From Runella zeae DSM 19591 (GTDB lineage Bacteria > Bacteroidota > Bacteroidia > Cytophagales > Spirosomataceae): a stretch of 64,000 nucleotides of DNA. Below are positions 1 to 9,200 of the stretch, one piece after another. Each line of letters begins with the position of its first letter. Position 1 is the first letter of the stretch. Position numbers and translations under genes: made by a program. The stretch covers positions 248,001 through 312,000 of the forward strand of contig NZ_AUIF01000010.1 in assembly GCF_000423565.1 (NCBI RefSeq), written 5' to 3'. The notes under the pieces are model-generated. The model did not search any database. It saw only the letters and a list, made by a program, of their open reading frames with translations, and had not been told where the DNA came from.

Positions 1-94
1 TAGTTGATGTTAGAATACTAAAAAAGTAGGCTATTTTCCATCAAACGTCCTGTGTCTAAATCCCTAAACCAAACACTTAGCGGTAAAGTTTCCC

Positions 95-102
95 TATCTT
101 TG
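95..102 (+). promoter_or_regulatory. putative -7 promoter element (TATCTTTG)
   Basis: The sequence matches the Bacteroidota -7 consensus TAnnTTTG and lies about 37 bases upstream of the glycosyltransferase start at 139. No clear -33 TTTG is visible at the usual distance, so the call rests on the -7 match and its position. The rest of bases 1-138 holds no gene that I can support. Confidence 0.45.
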
Positions 103-138
103 CATTCTCCTAATTGAAAATTGTAAACAGGACTCAAT

Positions 139-822
139 TTGAATATTATCGTCATTATTCCAGCCTATAACGAAGAGTCGGCTATTGGACAAGTTATTGC
201 TGAAATACCCAAAGATTGGGTCCGCGAAATTGTGGTAGTTGACAATCGTTCAACTGACAATACGGCTCACAATGCCACTACAGCTGGTGCGACCGTAGTA
301 CATGAGCCTCTTCCCGCTTATGGACGTGCTTGTCTTCGAGGTATGGCATATGTTGCGTCTTTGGCGATACCCCCTGATATTATTGTTTTTGTGGATGGCG
401 ACCATTCCGATTATCCCGAAGAACTTCCTCATCTTGTAAAACCTATTTTGGAACAAAATTACGATATGGTCATTGGTTCGAGGGCCTTGGGGAAGCGTGA
501 GCGAGGTTCTATGACACCACAGCAAGTATTTGGCAACTGGCTGGCTACCTTCCTTTTACGTCTTTTGTACGGAGTTCGGTATACTGATTTGGGACCTTTT
601 CGGGCTATTAAATGGGATAAACTTTTGGCACTTGATATGCAAGACAAAACCTATGGCTGGACAGTCGAAATGCAGCTTAAGGCGGCCAAACAGGGGCTTA
701 AAAGTACAGAAGTGCCAGTGAGGTATCGTAAACGAATTGGATTTTCTAAAATATCAGGTACGGTAAAGGGCGTCGTCTTAGCGGGTTACAAGATTATCAC
801 GACAATTTTCAAGTATTGGTAA
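139..822 (+). CDS. family 2 glycosyltransferase
   Basis: A 227-residue GT-A fold glycosyltransferase resembling dolichyl-phosphate mannose synthase-like enzymes. It opens directly with the nucleotide-binding strand (IIVIIPAYNEE, residues 3-13), then VDNRSTDNT near 35 and an acidic FVDGDHSDYPE motif near 83-93 that fits metal and sugar-nucleotide binding. The start is TTG at 139, chosen because the conserved first strand begins two residues later and no in-frame ATG fits. There is no strong transmembrane segment, only a mildly hydrophobic C-terminus. It probably transfers a hexose to a lipid or glycan carrier; the substrate cannot be read from sequence. Confidence 0.85.
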   Translation: MNIIVIIPAYNEESAIGQVIAEIPKDWVREIVVVDNRSTDNTAHNATTAGATVVHEPLPAYGRACLRGMAYVASLAIPPDIIVFVDGDHSDYPEELPHLVKPILEQNYDMVIGSRALGKRERGSMTPQQVFGNWLATFLLRLLYGVRYTDLGPFRAIKWDKLLALDMQDKTYGWTVEMQLKAAKQGLKSTEVPVRYRKRIGFSKISGTVKGVVLAGYKIITTIFKYW

Positions 823-828
823 AGGGCG

Positions 829-859
829 CACGATAGTACCGATTTATCGTGTAATTTTG
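829..859 (+). promoter_or_regulatory. inverted repeat abutting a -7 promoter element
   Basis: CACGATA (829-835) and TATCGTG (845-851) form a 7-bp inverted repeat that runs directly into TAATTTTG (852-859), a perfect TAnnTTTG -7 element, 17 bases before the start at 877. The repeat could be an operator or a short terminator for the glycosyltransferase; it has no U-run. The promoter reading is the better supported. Confidence 0.4.
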
Positions 860-876
860 CGGAAAATTTCAGAAAA

Positions 877-1134
877 ATGTCAGAGCGTCTTATCATAGAT
901 ATCCTCGGATGGGTAGGTTCGGTGCTGGTGGTAGGGGCTTATGCTCTCAATATCAGCGGCAAATTACATGCCACTACCAAGGCTTATTTATGGGCAAATT
1001 TGGTTGGAAGTGCTTTTCTCATTGTCAATACCCTTACCTATGGCGCTATTCCGTCTGCAATGGTCAATATCATTTGGGTAGGGATTGCACTTTGGGGAAT
1101 GTTTAAGCAAGAAAAAGGAAAGTCTGTTTCATGA
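877..1134 (+). CDS. small CBU_0592-like membrane protein
   Basis: An 85-residue integral membrane protein with three hydrophobic segments (about residues 6-26, 36-55 and 57-75) and a charged C-terminal tail. The pattern (LGWVGSVLVVGAY, then ANLVGSAFLIVN, then MVNIIWVGIALWGM) resembles the small CBU_0592-like family of unknown function. It follows the glycosyltransferase by 54 bases, with its own -7 element between, and precedes an alpha/beta hydrolase by 13 bases, so it is probably co-transcribed with the latter. No function can be assigned. Confidence 0.75.
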   Translation: MSERLIIDILGWVGSVLVVGAYALNISGKLHATTKAYLWANLVGSAFLIVNTLTYGAIPSAMVNIIWVGIALWGMFKQEKGKSVS

Positions 1135-1147
1135 TTTATAACTGAAC

Positions 1148-1789
1148 ATGAGAAAGGTTTTTCTGATTGGGGGGTTAGGAGCAGATGAGCGAGTTTTTCA
1201 ACACCTCACTCTCTCCTCTTTTGAACAAGTTTTTGTTCAATGGCTATCCCCCTTTCGCAATGAGCTTTTAGCCGATTATGCCAAACGACTAGCGACCCAA
1301 CTTATCCCTGAAAACGACCCGATTATTGTCGGCGTTTCATTCGGAGGTATGTTGGCGACAGAAATAGCGAAGTTGAAACCGAAGGCAAAAGTATTCATTA
1401 TATCAAGTGCAAAAACCTTTAAAGAAATCCCTGTTTATTTTCGTATCCTTGGTTATTTGAATATTTTAAAATTCACCCCTATTCAACTTTTCAAGTATCA
1501 TACAAAAATTACAGACTGGTTTTTTGGAGTTAAAAACAAAGAAGAAAGCCTTCTACTGGCATCCATATTACAAAGGACAGATAGTAGCTTTTTAAAATGG
1601 GCTTTAATTCAAATTGTTCATTGGAAAAATACGATTATTCCTCCAAATGTGATTCACATTCATGGAAACAACGACCGAATTCTTCCGAGTAAATACATTC
1701 ACTCGGCAAAAATAATTGCAGGCGGAGGACACTTAATGATTTTAAACAGGGCAACAGAAATCAGTAATATCATAGAACATCAGATTTGA
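1148..1789 (+). CDS. alpha/beta hydrolase
   Basis: A 213-residue alpha/beta-hydrolase-fold protein without signal peptide, probably cytoplasmic. It has the N-terminal strand VFLIGGLGADERVF, a nucleophile elbow GVSFGGM near residue 65 (Ser as nucleophile), a likely acid in HIHGNNDRILP near 180 and a catalytic histidine in GGGHLMIL near 200. The lid region is short. It looks like the small esterase/thioesterase-like members of the fold. It lies 13 bases after the small membrane protein and 37 bases before lysC. It is somewhat more A+T rich than lysC. Substrate unknown. Confidence 0.75.
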   Translation: MRKVFLIGGLGADERVFQHLTLSSFEQVFVQWLSPFRNELLADYAKRLATQLIPENDPIIVGVSFGGMLATEIAKLKPKAKVFIISSAKTFKEIPVYFRILGYLNILKFTPIQLFKYHTKITDWFFGVKNKEESLLLASILQRTDSSFLKWALIQIVHWKNTIIPPNVIHIHGNNDRILPSKYIHSAKIIAGGGHLMILNRATEISNIIEHQI

Positions 1790-1826
1790 TTCAAACACAA
1801 CTCACCAATAATCATTCAGTAACAAA

Positions 1827-3185
1827 ATGCAAGTTTGGAAATTTGGCGGTACGTCGGTAGGAAAACCCGAACGGATGCACTCAATCAGAAGTCTAATTAC
1901 GGCAGATAGTGGCCGCAAAATCGTAGTATTATCGGCGCTTTCGGGAACCACCAACGCGTTGATTTCGATGGGCGATTCGGCCAAGGCAAACAACGAAGCC
2001 GAAATACAAGAAAAAGTAGATGCTTTGAAAGCGCACTACGACGCGTTTATCAAAGAATTATACAGTACCGAAGAAGGACTCAAAAAAGGTCAAGCAGTGG
2101 TTGACAATGAGTTTAACTTTATTCGCTCAGTGTTAAAAAGTCGCCCTTTTGGCCTCAAGCAAGACAAAGAATTGGTGGCACAAGGCGAAATTATGAGTAC
2201 GCAGATGTTCCAAGCGTATTTGGAAGAAGTAGGCGAAAGTTCAGTACTATTGCCTGCCTTGGATTTTATGCGTATTGACCACGATGGCGAGCCCGAATTA
2301 GAAAGAATTGAAGAGTTGTTGAGCGATATGCTCGGTCATCATCCAGAAAAACAAATCGTCGTTACGCAAGGGTTTATTTGCCGCAACCCTCGTGGCGAAG
2401 TAGACAACCTCAAACGCGGTGGCTCTGACTACACCGCCTCGTTGATTGGGGGCGCAATTCGTGCCGAAGAAATCCAAATCTGGACCGACATCGACGGAAT
2501 GCACAACAACGACCCACGCATTGTAAAACGTACGTTCCCCATTCGTGAGTTGACGTTTGAAGAAGCCGCAGAATTGGCTTATTTTGGAGCAAAAATCTTA
2601 CATCCAAGCACCATTACCCCCGCCAAATTGCGCGGAGTACCCGTTCGTTTGAAAAATACCATGGAGCCCAAAGCCTTTGGCACGTTGATTGCCACCACTA
2701 CGACCGACCGCGAAATCAAGGCGATTGCCGCCAAAGATGGCCTTACGGCTATTTATATCCACTCAACTCGTATGCTGAATGCTTTCGGATTTTTGAAAAA
2801 GGTATTTGATATTTTCGAAAAATATAAAACGCCCGTAGATATGATTACAACCTCGGAAGTCTCGGTGGCTGTAACAATCGACAATGATACGCATTTGAAC
2901 GAAATCACGGCGGATTTGAGCGAAATCGCTGATTTGGAAGAACACGACCGCGACTTGTCGATTATCTGTATCGTAGGTGACTTCAAAGCCGACAAAGAAG
3001 GAATCGCTCTGAAAGTATTCGAAGCTATGAAACACATTCCAATCCGAATGATTTCATACGGGGCATCAGAGCACAACCTTTCGATTTTGGTATGGACGAA
3101 AGACAAAGCCGAAGCTCTCAATGTCCTAAATGAGCGCCTCTTCTATTATGAAGATGCGATGAAGACTATCTTTAATGCACAATAA
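1827..3185 (+). CDS. lysC: aspartate kinase
   Basis: A 452-residue monofunctional aspartokinase that phosphorylates L-aspartate with ATP, the entry step to lysine, threonine, methionine and diaminopimelate. The N-terminal KFGGTSVG (4-11) is the family signature, followed by the amino-acid kinase domain with TQGFICRN and the GGSDYTASL substrate motif. Residues from about 310 hold two ACT regulatory domains (TSEVSVAVTID and a C-terminal IPIRMISYGASEHN), consistent with allosteric feedback by end-product amino acids. Length is normal. Its last codons overlap the first possible start of the downstream DUF262 gene, so that gene is probably transcribed with lysC. Confidence 0.95.
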   Translation: MQVWKFGGTSVGKPERMHSIRSLITADSGRKIVVLSALSGTTNALISMGDSAKANNEAEIQEKVDALKAHYDAFIKELYSTEEGLKKGQAVVDNEFNFIRSVLKSRPFGLKQDKELVAQGEIMSTQMFQAYLEEVGESSVLLPALDFMRIDHDGEPELERIEELLSDMLGHHPEKQIVVTQGFICRNPRGEVDNLKRGGSDYTASLIGGAIRAEEIQIWTDIDGMHNNDPRIVKRTFPIRELTFEEAAELAYFGAKILHPSTITPAKLRGVPVRLKNTMEPKAFGTLIATTTTDREIKAIAAKDGLTAIYIHSTRMLNAFGFLKKVFDIFEKYKTPVDMITTSEVSVAVTIDNDTHLNEITADLSEIADLEEHDRDLSIICIVGDFKADKEGIALKVFEAMKHIPIRMISYGASEHNLSILVWTKDKAEALNVLNERLFYYEDAMKTIFNAQ

Positions 3186-3186
3186 T

Positions 3187-4887
3187 ATGGCACTAACCTT
3201 AAATACTGAATCAAAAACATATAGCGAATTGATAGGCAATGGACGGTTTTATACCGTCCCCGCCTATCAGCGTGATTATTCTTGGGATATTAGTGAATGG
3301 GAAGATTTGTGGTATGATATAATGCATCTTGCAGATGAAGAATATCATTATATGGGATATTTAGTTCTGCAAAATACAGAGAATAAAACGTTTACTATTG
3401 TAGATGGTCAGCAACGTATTACTACTTTAAGCTTATTGTATTTATCTGGAATAAAATTATTAGATGATTGGATACAAGAAGGAATCGAACCTGATATAAC
3501 AAAAGAACGCCGTAATGAATTAGAAAGAGGGTTTATTGGCAATAAATCTGCCTCATCTATAAACATAACGCCCAAACTCTCTCTAAATCGAAATAACGAC
3601 GACTTTTATCAACAATACATCCTCAAATTTCGCAAACCAATCAATATTTCTCGCCAAAAAACATCAAACAAACGCATTCTCAGAAGCTATGAATTTTTCT
3701 TACATAAACTAAAAGAGAAATTTTCAAAAGATAAAAACGCTGAAAAATTAGCCATATTTCTTGAAAAATCTATAGCAGAAAGACTAGTTTTTACAGTAAT
3801 AAACGTACAAGATGATTTAAATGCTTATAAAATTTTTGAAACATTAAATGCGAGAGGAATTAAACTTTCGACATCTGATTTACTCAAAAACTATCTCTTT
3901 TCAATTGCTTTTAAAACAAGTGATATTGATTTAAAAAGCGCAGAGTCCCAATGGCAAAGTATTAGCGAAGCATTAGGTAGCGATGACTTTTCTACTTTTT
4001 TACGACATTTTTGGAATTCAAGATATTCTTTAGAAAGGAAGCAAACCCTGTTTAAGGCCATAAAAAGAGTATACAAGAACCCTGAACAAGTCGCCACACT
4101 CCTTGATGACTTGCAGGAGGCTGTTGAGATTTATAGCAGTCTTTCAAATTCAGCTGCTGAAATTTGGGATCGAAGTAGAGACAACAATCAATCTAAACAC
4201 ATAGCAGATATTCAACTTTTTAATGTAACTCAGTGTTATCCACTGCTTTTAGCTGGTTATAAACACTTACCAAGCACTCAATTTACCAAGTTATTGCAAG
4301 CTATTTCTATCATCTCATTCAGGTATAATATTATTAGTAATCTCAACCCAAATGAATTAGAATATATTTTTAATGAGGTTGCAAATAAAATCTCAAACAA
4401 GGAAATAAAAACAGCTAAAGACGCTATTCATAAATTGAAAGTAGTATATGTAGATGATGAACGATTCAAAAATAATTTTAAGACAAAGGCAATGCCTTAC
4501 AGTGGAAGGAATAAAAAACTTATTCGATATATTTTAACATCATTAGAGAATCAATTGTCTTCTACTGATATTGCCTATGAAGAATCTAAGGTAACTATTG
4601 AGCATATTTTACCCGAAAACCCAGCAGAAGGATGGAATGATTATTTTAAACCTGAAGAACAAGATATTTACTGTGAATACCTTGGCAATTATACCCTTTT
4701 GGAGGAAAGCTTAAATAATAAAATCGGGTCGAAATTATTTGAATATAAAAAGTCTATTTATCGCAACAGTCAGTATAAGATCACTAAAGAATATATTGAC
4801 TATACAGAGTGGACTCCCGAAACTTTACGCAAACGTCAAGAAAAAATGGCAAATACTGCCATAACCGTTTGGAAAATTAACTTCTAA
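3187..4887 (+). CDS. GmrSD-like DUF262/DUF1524 nuclease
   Basis: A 566-residue single-chain protein with the architecture of type IV restriction enzyme GmrSD and relatives. The N-terminal DUF262 part has VPAYQRDYSW near 25, DGQQRITTL near 73 (the GmrS nucleotide-binding/hydrolysis motif) and IFETLNARG near 219. The C-terminal DUF1524 part has EHILPEN near 472 and a LGNYTLLE...N segment near 499, the His-Me finger nuclease signature. GmrSD enzymes cut DNA with modified cytosines. ATG at 3187 is preferred over 3175, which overlaps lysC by 11 bases. It is visibly more A+T rich than lysC and serS and stands alone between them, suggesting a transferred defence gene. The DNA modification it recognises is unknown. 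Confidence 0.85.
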   Translation: MALTLNTESKTYSELIGNGRFYTVPAYQRDYSWDISEWEDLWYDIMHLADEEYHYMGYLVLQNTENKTFTIVDGQQRITTLSLLYLSGIKLLDDWIQEGIEPDITKERRNELERGFIGNKSASSINITPKLSLNRNNDDFYQQYILKFRKPINISRQKTSNKRILRSYEFFLHKLKEKFSKDKNAEKLAIFLEKSIAERLVFTVINVQDDLNAYKIFETLNARGIKLSTSDLLKNYLFSIAFKTSDIDLKSAESQWQSISEALGSDDFSTFLRHFWNSRYSLERKQTLFKAIKRVYKNPEQVATLLDDLQEAVEIYSSLSNSAAEIWDRSRDNNQSKHIADIQLFNVTQCYPLLLAGYKHLPSTQFTKLLQAISIISFRYNIISNLNPNELEYIFNEVANKISNKEIKTAKDAIHKLKVVYVDDERFKNNFKTKAMPYSGRNKKLIRYILTSLENQLSSTDIAYEESKVTIEHILPENPAEGWNDYFKPEEQDIYCEYLGNYTLLEESLNNKIGSKLFEYKKSIYRNSQYKITKEYIDYTEWTPETLRKRQEKMANTAITVWKINF

Positions 4888-4889
4888 AA

Positions 4890-6161
4890 ATGCTACAGTT
4901 AAACTTCATCCGCGAAAACCGCGAACTAACCATTACAGGGTTGGAACGCAAGTATTTTAAAGGTGCTACCGAAGCGGTGGACACTATTTTAGGACTAGAC
5001 AAACAGCGTCGTGATACGCAAAGTGAGTTGGACGCTACCTTGGCACAATCCAACGCCTTAGCCAAGCAAATCGGGCAGTTGATGAAAGAGGGTAAGAAAG
5101 AAGATGCCGAAGCGGCTAAAGCTCAGACATCCACTCTCAAAGTTCGCGCAAAATCGCTGGAAGAAAGTCTGAAAGAGGTAGAAGAGCAACTTCAAGCGAC
5201 GTTGGTATTACTCCCCAACCTTCCCCACGAAAGCGTTCCTCCTGGCCGTACGCCCGAAGAAAACGTAGAAGTATATCTTTGGGGAGAAAAACCTACGCTA
5301 CCCGAAACCGCCAAGCCTCACTGGGACTTGATTGAGCAATACGACATCATTGATTTCAAACTTGGCACCAAAATCACAGGAGCAGGTTTTCCTGTTTACA
5401 AAGGAAAAGGGGCGCGTATTCAGCGGGCGATGATTCAGTTCTTTTTGGACAAAGCCGTTGAAGCAGGTTACATGGAGGTGCAACCGCCTATTCTAATCAA
5501 TGCCGAATCGGGTTTTGGTACAGGACAATTGCCCGACAAAGAAGGCCAAATGTACCACGCCACTGCCGATGACTTATACCTCATTCCAACCGCAGAAGTA
5601 CCTATCACGAACCTGTATCGTGACGTTATCGTGGCAGAGAGTGAGTTACCTATCAAAAACGTGGGATACACCCCTTGTTTCCGCCGCGAAGCGGGTAGCT
5701 GGGGCGCGCACGTACGTGGGCTCAACCGCCTTCACCAGTTTGACAAAGTAGAAATTGTACAGGTACGGAAGCCAGAAGAGTCTTACCAAGCCCTCGACGA
5801 AATGGCCGAGCACGTAAAAGGATTGCTTCAAGCGTTGGAGTTACCTTTCCGTATCATCCGCCTGTGCGGTGGCGATATGGGCTTTACTTCGGCCCTTACC
5901 TACGATTTTGAAGTATGGTCAGGTGCTCAGGGTCGTTGGTTGGAATGTAGCTCTGTTTCTAACTTTGAAACGTACCAAGCCAATCGCCTCAAGCTACGTT
6001 ACAAAATCGACGGAAAAACGCAGTTGTTACATACCCTCAATGGGTCAGCTTTGGCATTGCCGCGTATCTTGGCTGCCCTGCTCGAAAACAACCAAACGCC
6101 AGAAGGAATCCGTATTCCGAAAGCGTTGGTGCCTTACTGCGGATTTGAGATGATTCAGTAG
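4890..6161 (+). CDS. serS: seryl-tRNA synthetase
   Basis: A 423-residue class II aminoacyl-tRNA synthetase charging tRNA-Ser. The N-terminal 110 residues form the charged helical arm (long coiled coil with QSELDATLAQSNALAK). The catalytic core carries the TAEVP loop, motif 2 (FRREAGSWG followed by GLNRLHQFDKVE) and motif 3 (NGSALALPRILAALLENNQ) near the C-terminus. Length is standard. It starts two bases after the DUF262 gene, so the two are likely on one transcript, an arrangement probably created by insertion of the nuclease gene downstream of lysC. Confidence 0.97.
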   Translation: MLQLNFIRENRELTITGLERKYFKGATEAVDTILGLDKQRRDTQSELDATLAQSNALAKQIGQLMKEGKKEDAEAAKAQTSTLKVRAKSLEESLKEVEEQLQATLVLLPNLPHESVPPGRTPEENVEVYLWGEKPTLPETAKPHWDLIEQYDIIDFKLGTKITGAGFPVYKGKGARIQRAMIQFFLDKAVEAGYMEVQPPILINAESGFGTGQLPDKEGQMYHATADDLYLIPTAEVPITNLYRDVIVAESELPIKNVGYTPCFRREAGSWGAHVRGLNRLHQFDKVEIVQVRKPEESYQALDEMAEHVKGLLQALELPFRIIRLCGGDMGFTSALTYDFEVWSGAQGRWLECSSVSNFETYQANRLKLRYKIDGKTQLLHTLNGSALALPRILAALLENNQTPEGIRIPKALVPYCGFEMIQ

Positions 6162-6194
6162 AATAGCTAAAATATTAGTGATTTTCCACTGATT

Positions 6195-6236
6195 TTTCAG
6201 CACAGAGTTACCCAAATTGATAGCTCTGTGCTGAAA
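6195..6236. terminator. bidirectional terminator hairpin between serS and the SprB gene
   Basis: TTTCAGCACAGAG (6195-6207) pairs perfectly with 6224-6236, and the stem extends by three more pairs (one G-T) around a 10-base loop. It sits between converging genes, 33 bases after the serS stop and 19 bases beyond the SprB gene stop, so it can serve both. A short T-run precedes it on the + strand, which becomes a T-rich 3' side for the minus-strand transcript. Confidence 0.8.
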
Positions 6237-6255
6237 TGCAAATAGTAGGAGTGTA

Positions 6256-9200
6256 TTATTTTTTTCTTCTTTGCTGAATTTGAAAGGGTATGCAAAGCTC
6301 AACGGGGCATTCACAATAAATAGGCTGTAAAGTAACCTTTTTATCGGTGTAACAACCATGGGCTGACACCACCCGAATAGTATAATTTACTACGCTACTT
6401 GGATTGCTAATATTCTGTAATAATATCCCGTTTGCCGGAATAGCCTGTTGAATCACTGTCTCATCATAAATGGTACCTGGGGTTATTCCAAACGTAGCCG
6501 ATGTTTCAAAATCAGTTAATTTTAAATAACCATCTTTTTTAGCATTACTTCCTGCACAGGTCGGTTGCGACAATAACACTCCAAAACTAGGGATACCCGA
6601 CCGCGTGATACTCACTGTATCAAAACAATTATCAAGCGGAGATACCAAAATAAAGCGATATTCACCATTTGCACTCATCCCCGATACTAGCCCTGTGGTA
6701 TCCACAAAGGCCGAACTTGGATTTGACGCCGACGCAATCCAATAACGGCCATTGGTCGGTTTGGGCAATGAATGCGTCTCTGTGGGTTCACAAATAAATG
6801 CATTGGGGCCAGCCGGATTGTTGGTACATGGGATTGGCTGATTGTCGTCGCAAATCGTACGGTCAACTTTTTGAGACATCGAACATCCTGTCTGATTCGT
6901 AACCGTAAACGTAGCAATCTTGTTGTTTGGAATGTAACGAATATAGTATTTATTATTACCCTCGTAAGTGACCGTTCCTTCGTCAGACGAGAATTGGGTG
7001 TTTGGTGATACCTGCACACGAATTTCATATGAATTGGGAATACAACCCGCATAAATAACCATCATCGAAGGACGCTGATGAATCACCACTTGCACTGTAT
7101 CAGTGTGGATACATTCGCCTTTGGTCACGGTGGCAACGTAGGTTCCTGCTTGGTACAGTTGTGAGTTAATAATCATCGGGTTAGGATGACCCGAAGCATA
7201 TCCTACTGGCCCCGTCCAGCTAATTTGCGCCGTTGGGTCATAAGTAGCTGAAAGTTTCACGGTATCGCCTTCGCAAACGGTATCTCCCTTAGCTACCAAC
7301 GACAACAATGCAGGATTCATGAGTTGAACACTGTCGGTGGTTGTACATCCGTTGGCATCAGCAACTATTACTTTGTACCAACCGCTTTTTAAATCAGCAA
7401 TGTCCTGCGTTTCGGCACCGTTTGACCAGCGTACCTTGTAAGGCGTTGTCCCACCCATAATGGCCAACGTTACTTTTCCGTTTTCGCCGTTGTGGCAGGT
7501 AGGCGAAGTAGGTGTTAAGGTCAACGAAATTGGGTTATTCGGTTGGGTAATGGTGAAGTCTATCTCAATCGAACAGTTATTCTCGTCTTTCACCGTTAGG
7601 CGATAAACCCCTGCTTGCAGATTAGAAATATCTTGCGTCGTTGCCCCGTTTGACCACGAATATGTATAAGTTCCCATTCCGCCTTGCACATTAAAATCAA
7701 TGCTACCGTCGTTTCCGCCAAAACACGATACGTGCTTGATTTCGGCGTTAGCGGCTAATTCGGCAGGTTCGGCTAGAGTGGCAGAAGCCGAAACTACGCA
7801 GTTGTTACTATCCACGACGGTCAAGGTATAAGTTCCTGCGGGCAACCCATAGACGTTAGGCAAAGTAGAACCGTTTGACCACAAGTACTGATACGGTTTT
7901 GTTCCGCCCGAAACTGTCGATAAAATCGTCCCCGAACTTAAGCCCTTACAAGTCACGTTTTCGGGTGCAAGTGACAATTTCAACGAATCTGGCTCGCCAA
8001 TCACTACCCGAAGATCGGTGCTACAACCATTTTTATCAGTAACAATCAGCATATAAACTCCCCCTGCAAGGCTCGCAATATCTTCACTCACTGCTTCGTT
8101 TGACCATGCATAACTGTACGGCAGTGAACCTCCCATCACCGAGACGTCGATGCGTCCTGTATTATCACTTTTGCATTTTACATCGTTGGAAGCATAGGTC
8201 GCTTTCAACGGGTCAGGTTCCGAAACGACCACTGTCAGGCTATCAGCACAACCGTTGGCATCTTTCACTTTTACTTTATAAGAGCCCGCGCTGAGGTTGG
8301 CAAGGTCTTGAATCACAGCACCATTCGACCATTCATAACTGTAAGGCATCGTGCCACCCGTTACTAATAAATCAATACTTCCTGTTGCTCCACCTTTACA
8401 GCTTACCCTTTGCGCAGTGGCCGATAATTTGAGCGAGTCGGGCTCAGTAAGCACCAGCTGTACCATTTTTACGCACAGATTTGAGTCTGTAACGGTCAGG
8501 GAGTATGTACCTGCTTTGACTGCCAATAGGTCTTCGACCGTCGCGCCGTGCGCCCATTGGTACGAGTAAGGTGCTTTTCCGCCGCGCACACTTACGTTGA
8601 CGTCGGTAGTAGCCCCTTTGCATAAAATCGGTGCAGCTTGGTAAGTGACTATCAATGAATCAGGTTCGGTTAACGTCGTTTGGAAAAAGGCAGTACAGCC
8701 GTTAGCATCCTGCACCGTTATCGAATAAGTACCTACGGCAAGGGATTCAATATCTTTGGTGGTCTTACCATTCGACCAAGTGTATTGGTAAGGGGCTATC
8801 CCCCCTGTGATGGTCAAATTGATTTTACCATCGGTGCCATTTTTACAATGAACGTTCTGCACTGCCGCCGAAATATGCAACGAATCGGGCTGCGTCAGGG
8901 TTACATTTACTCCTTTTTCACAGCCTTGAGCGTCGGTGACGGTCACTGTATAATTTCCCGCTTTGGTGGCCAAAATATCCTGAGAAGTTGCTCCATTTGA
9001 CCACGCGTAGGTGTATGGTTGCGTTCCTCCGAATACACTGAGGTCGATTTTACCGTCGGTTCCTCCGTAACATTTTACGGCCGTCAAAAGGGTTTCAATT
9101 TTTAACGAATCAGGTTCGGCTACGGTAATAGTCAGTTGTTTTTGGCAAAGATTGGAGTCTGTGACAGTAACGGTATAAGAACCTGCCTCCAAGTTTTGAA

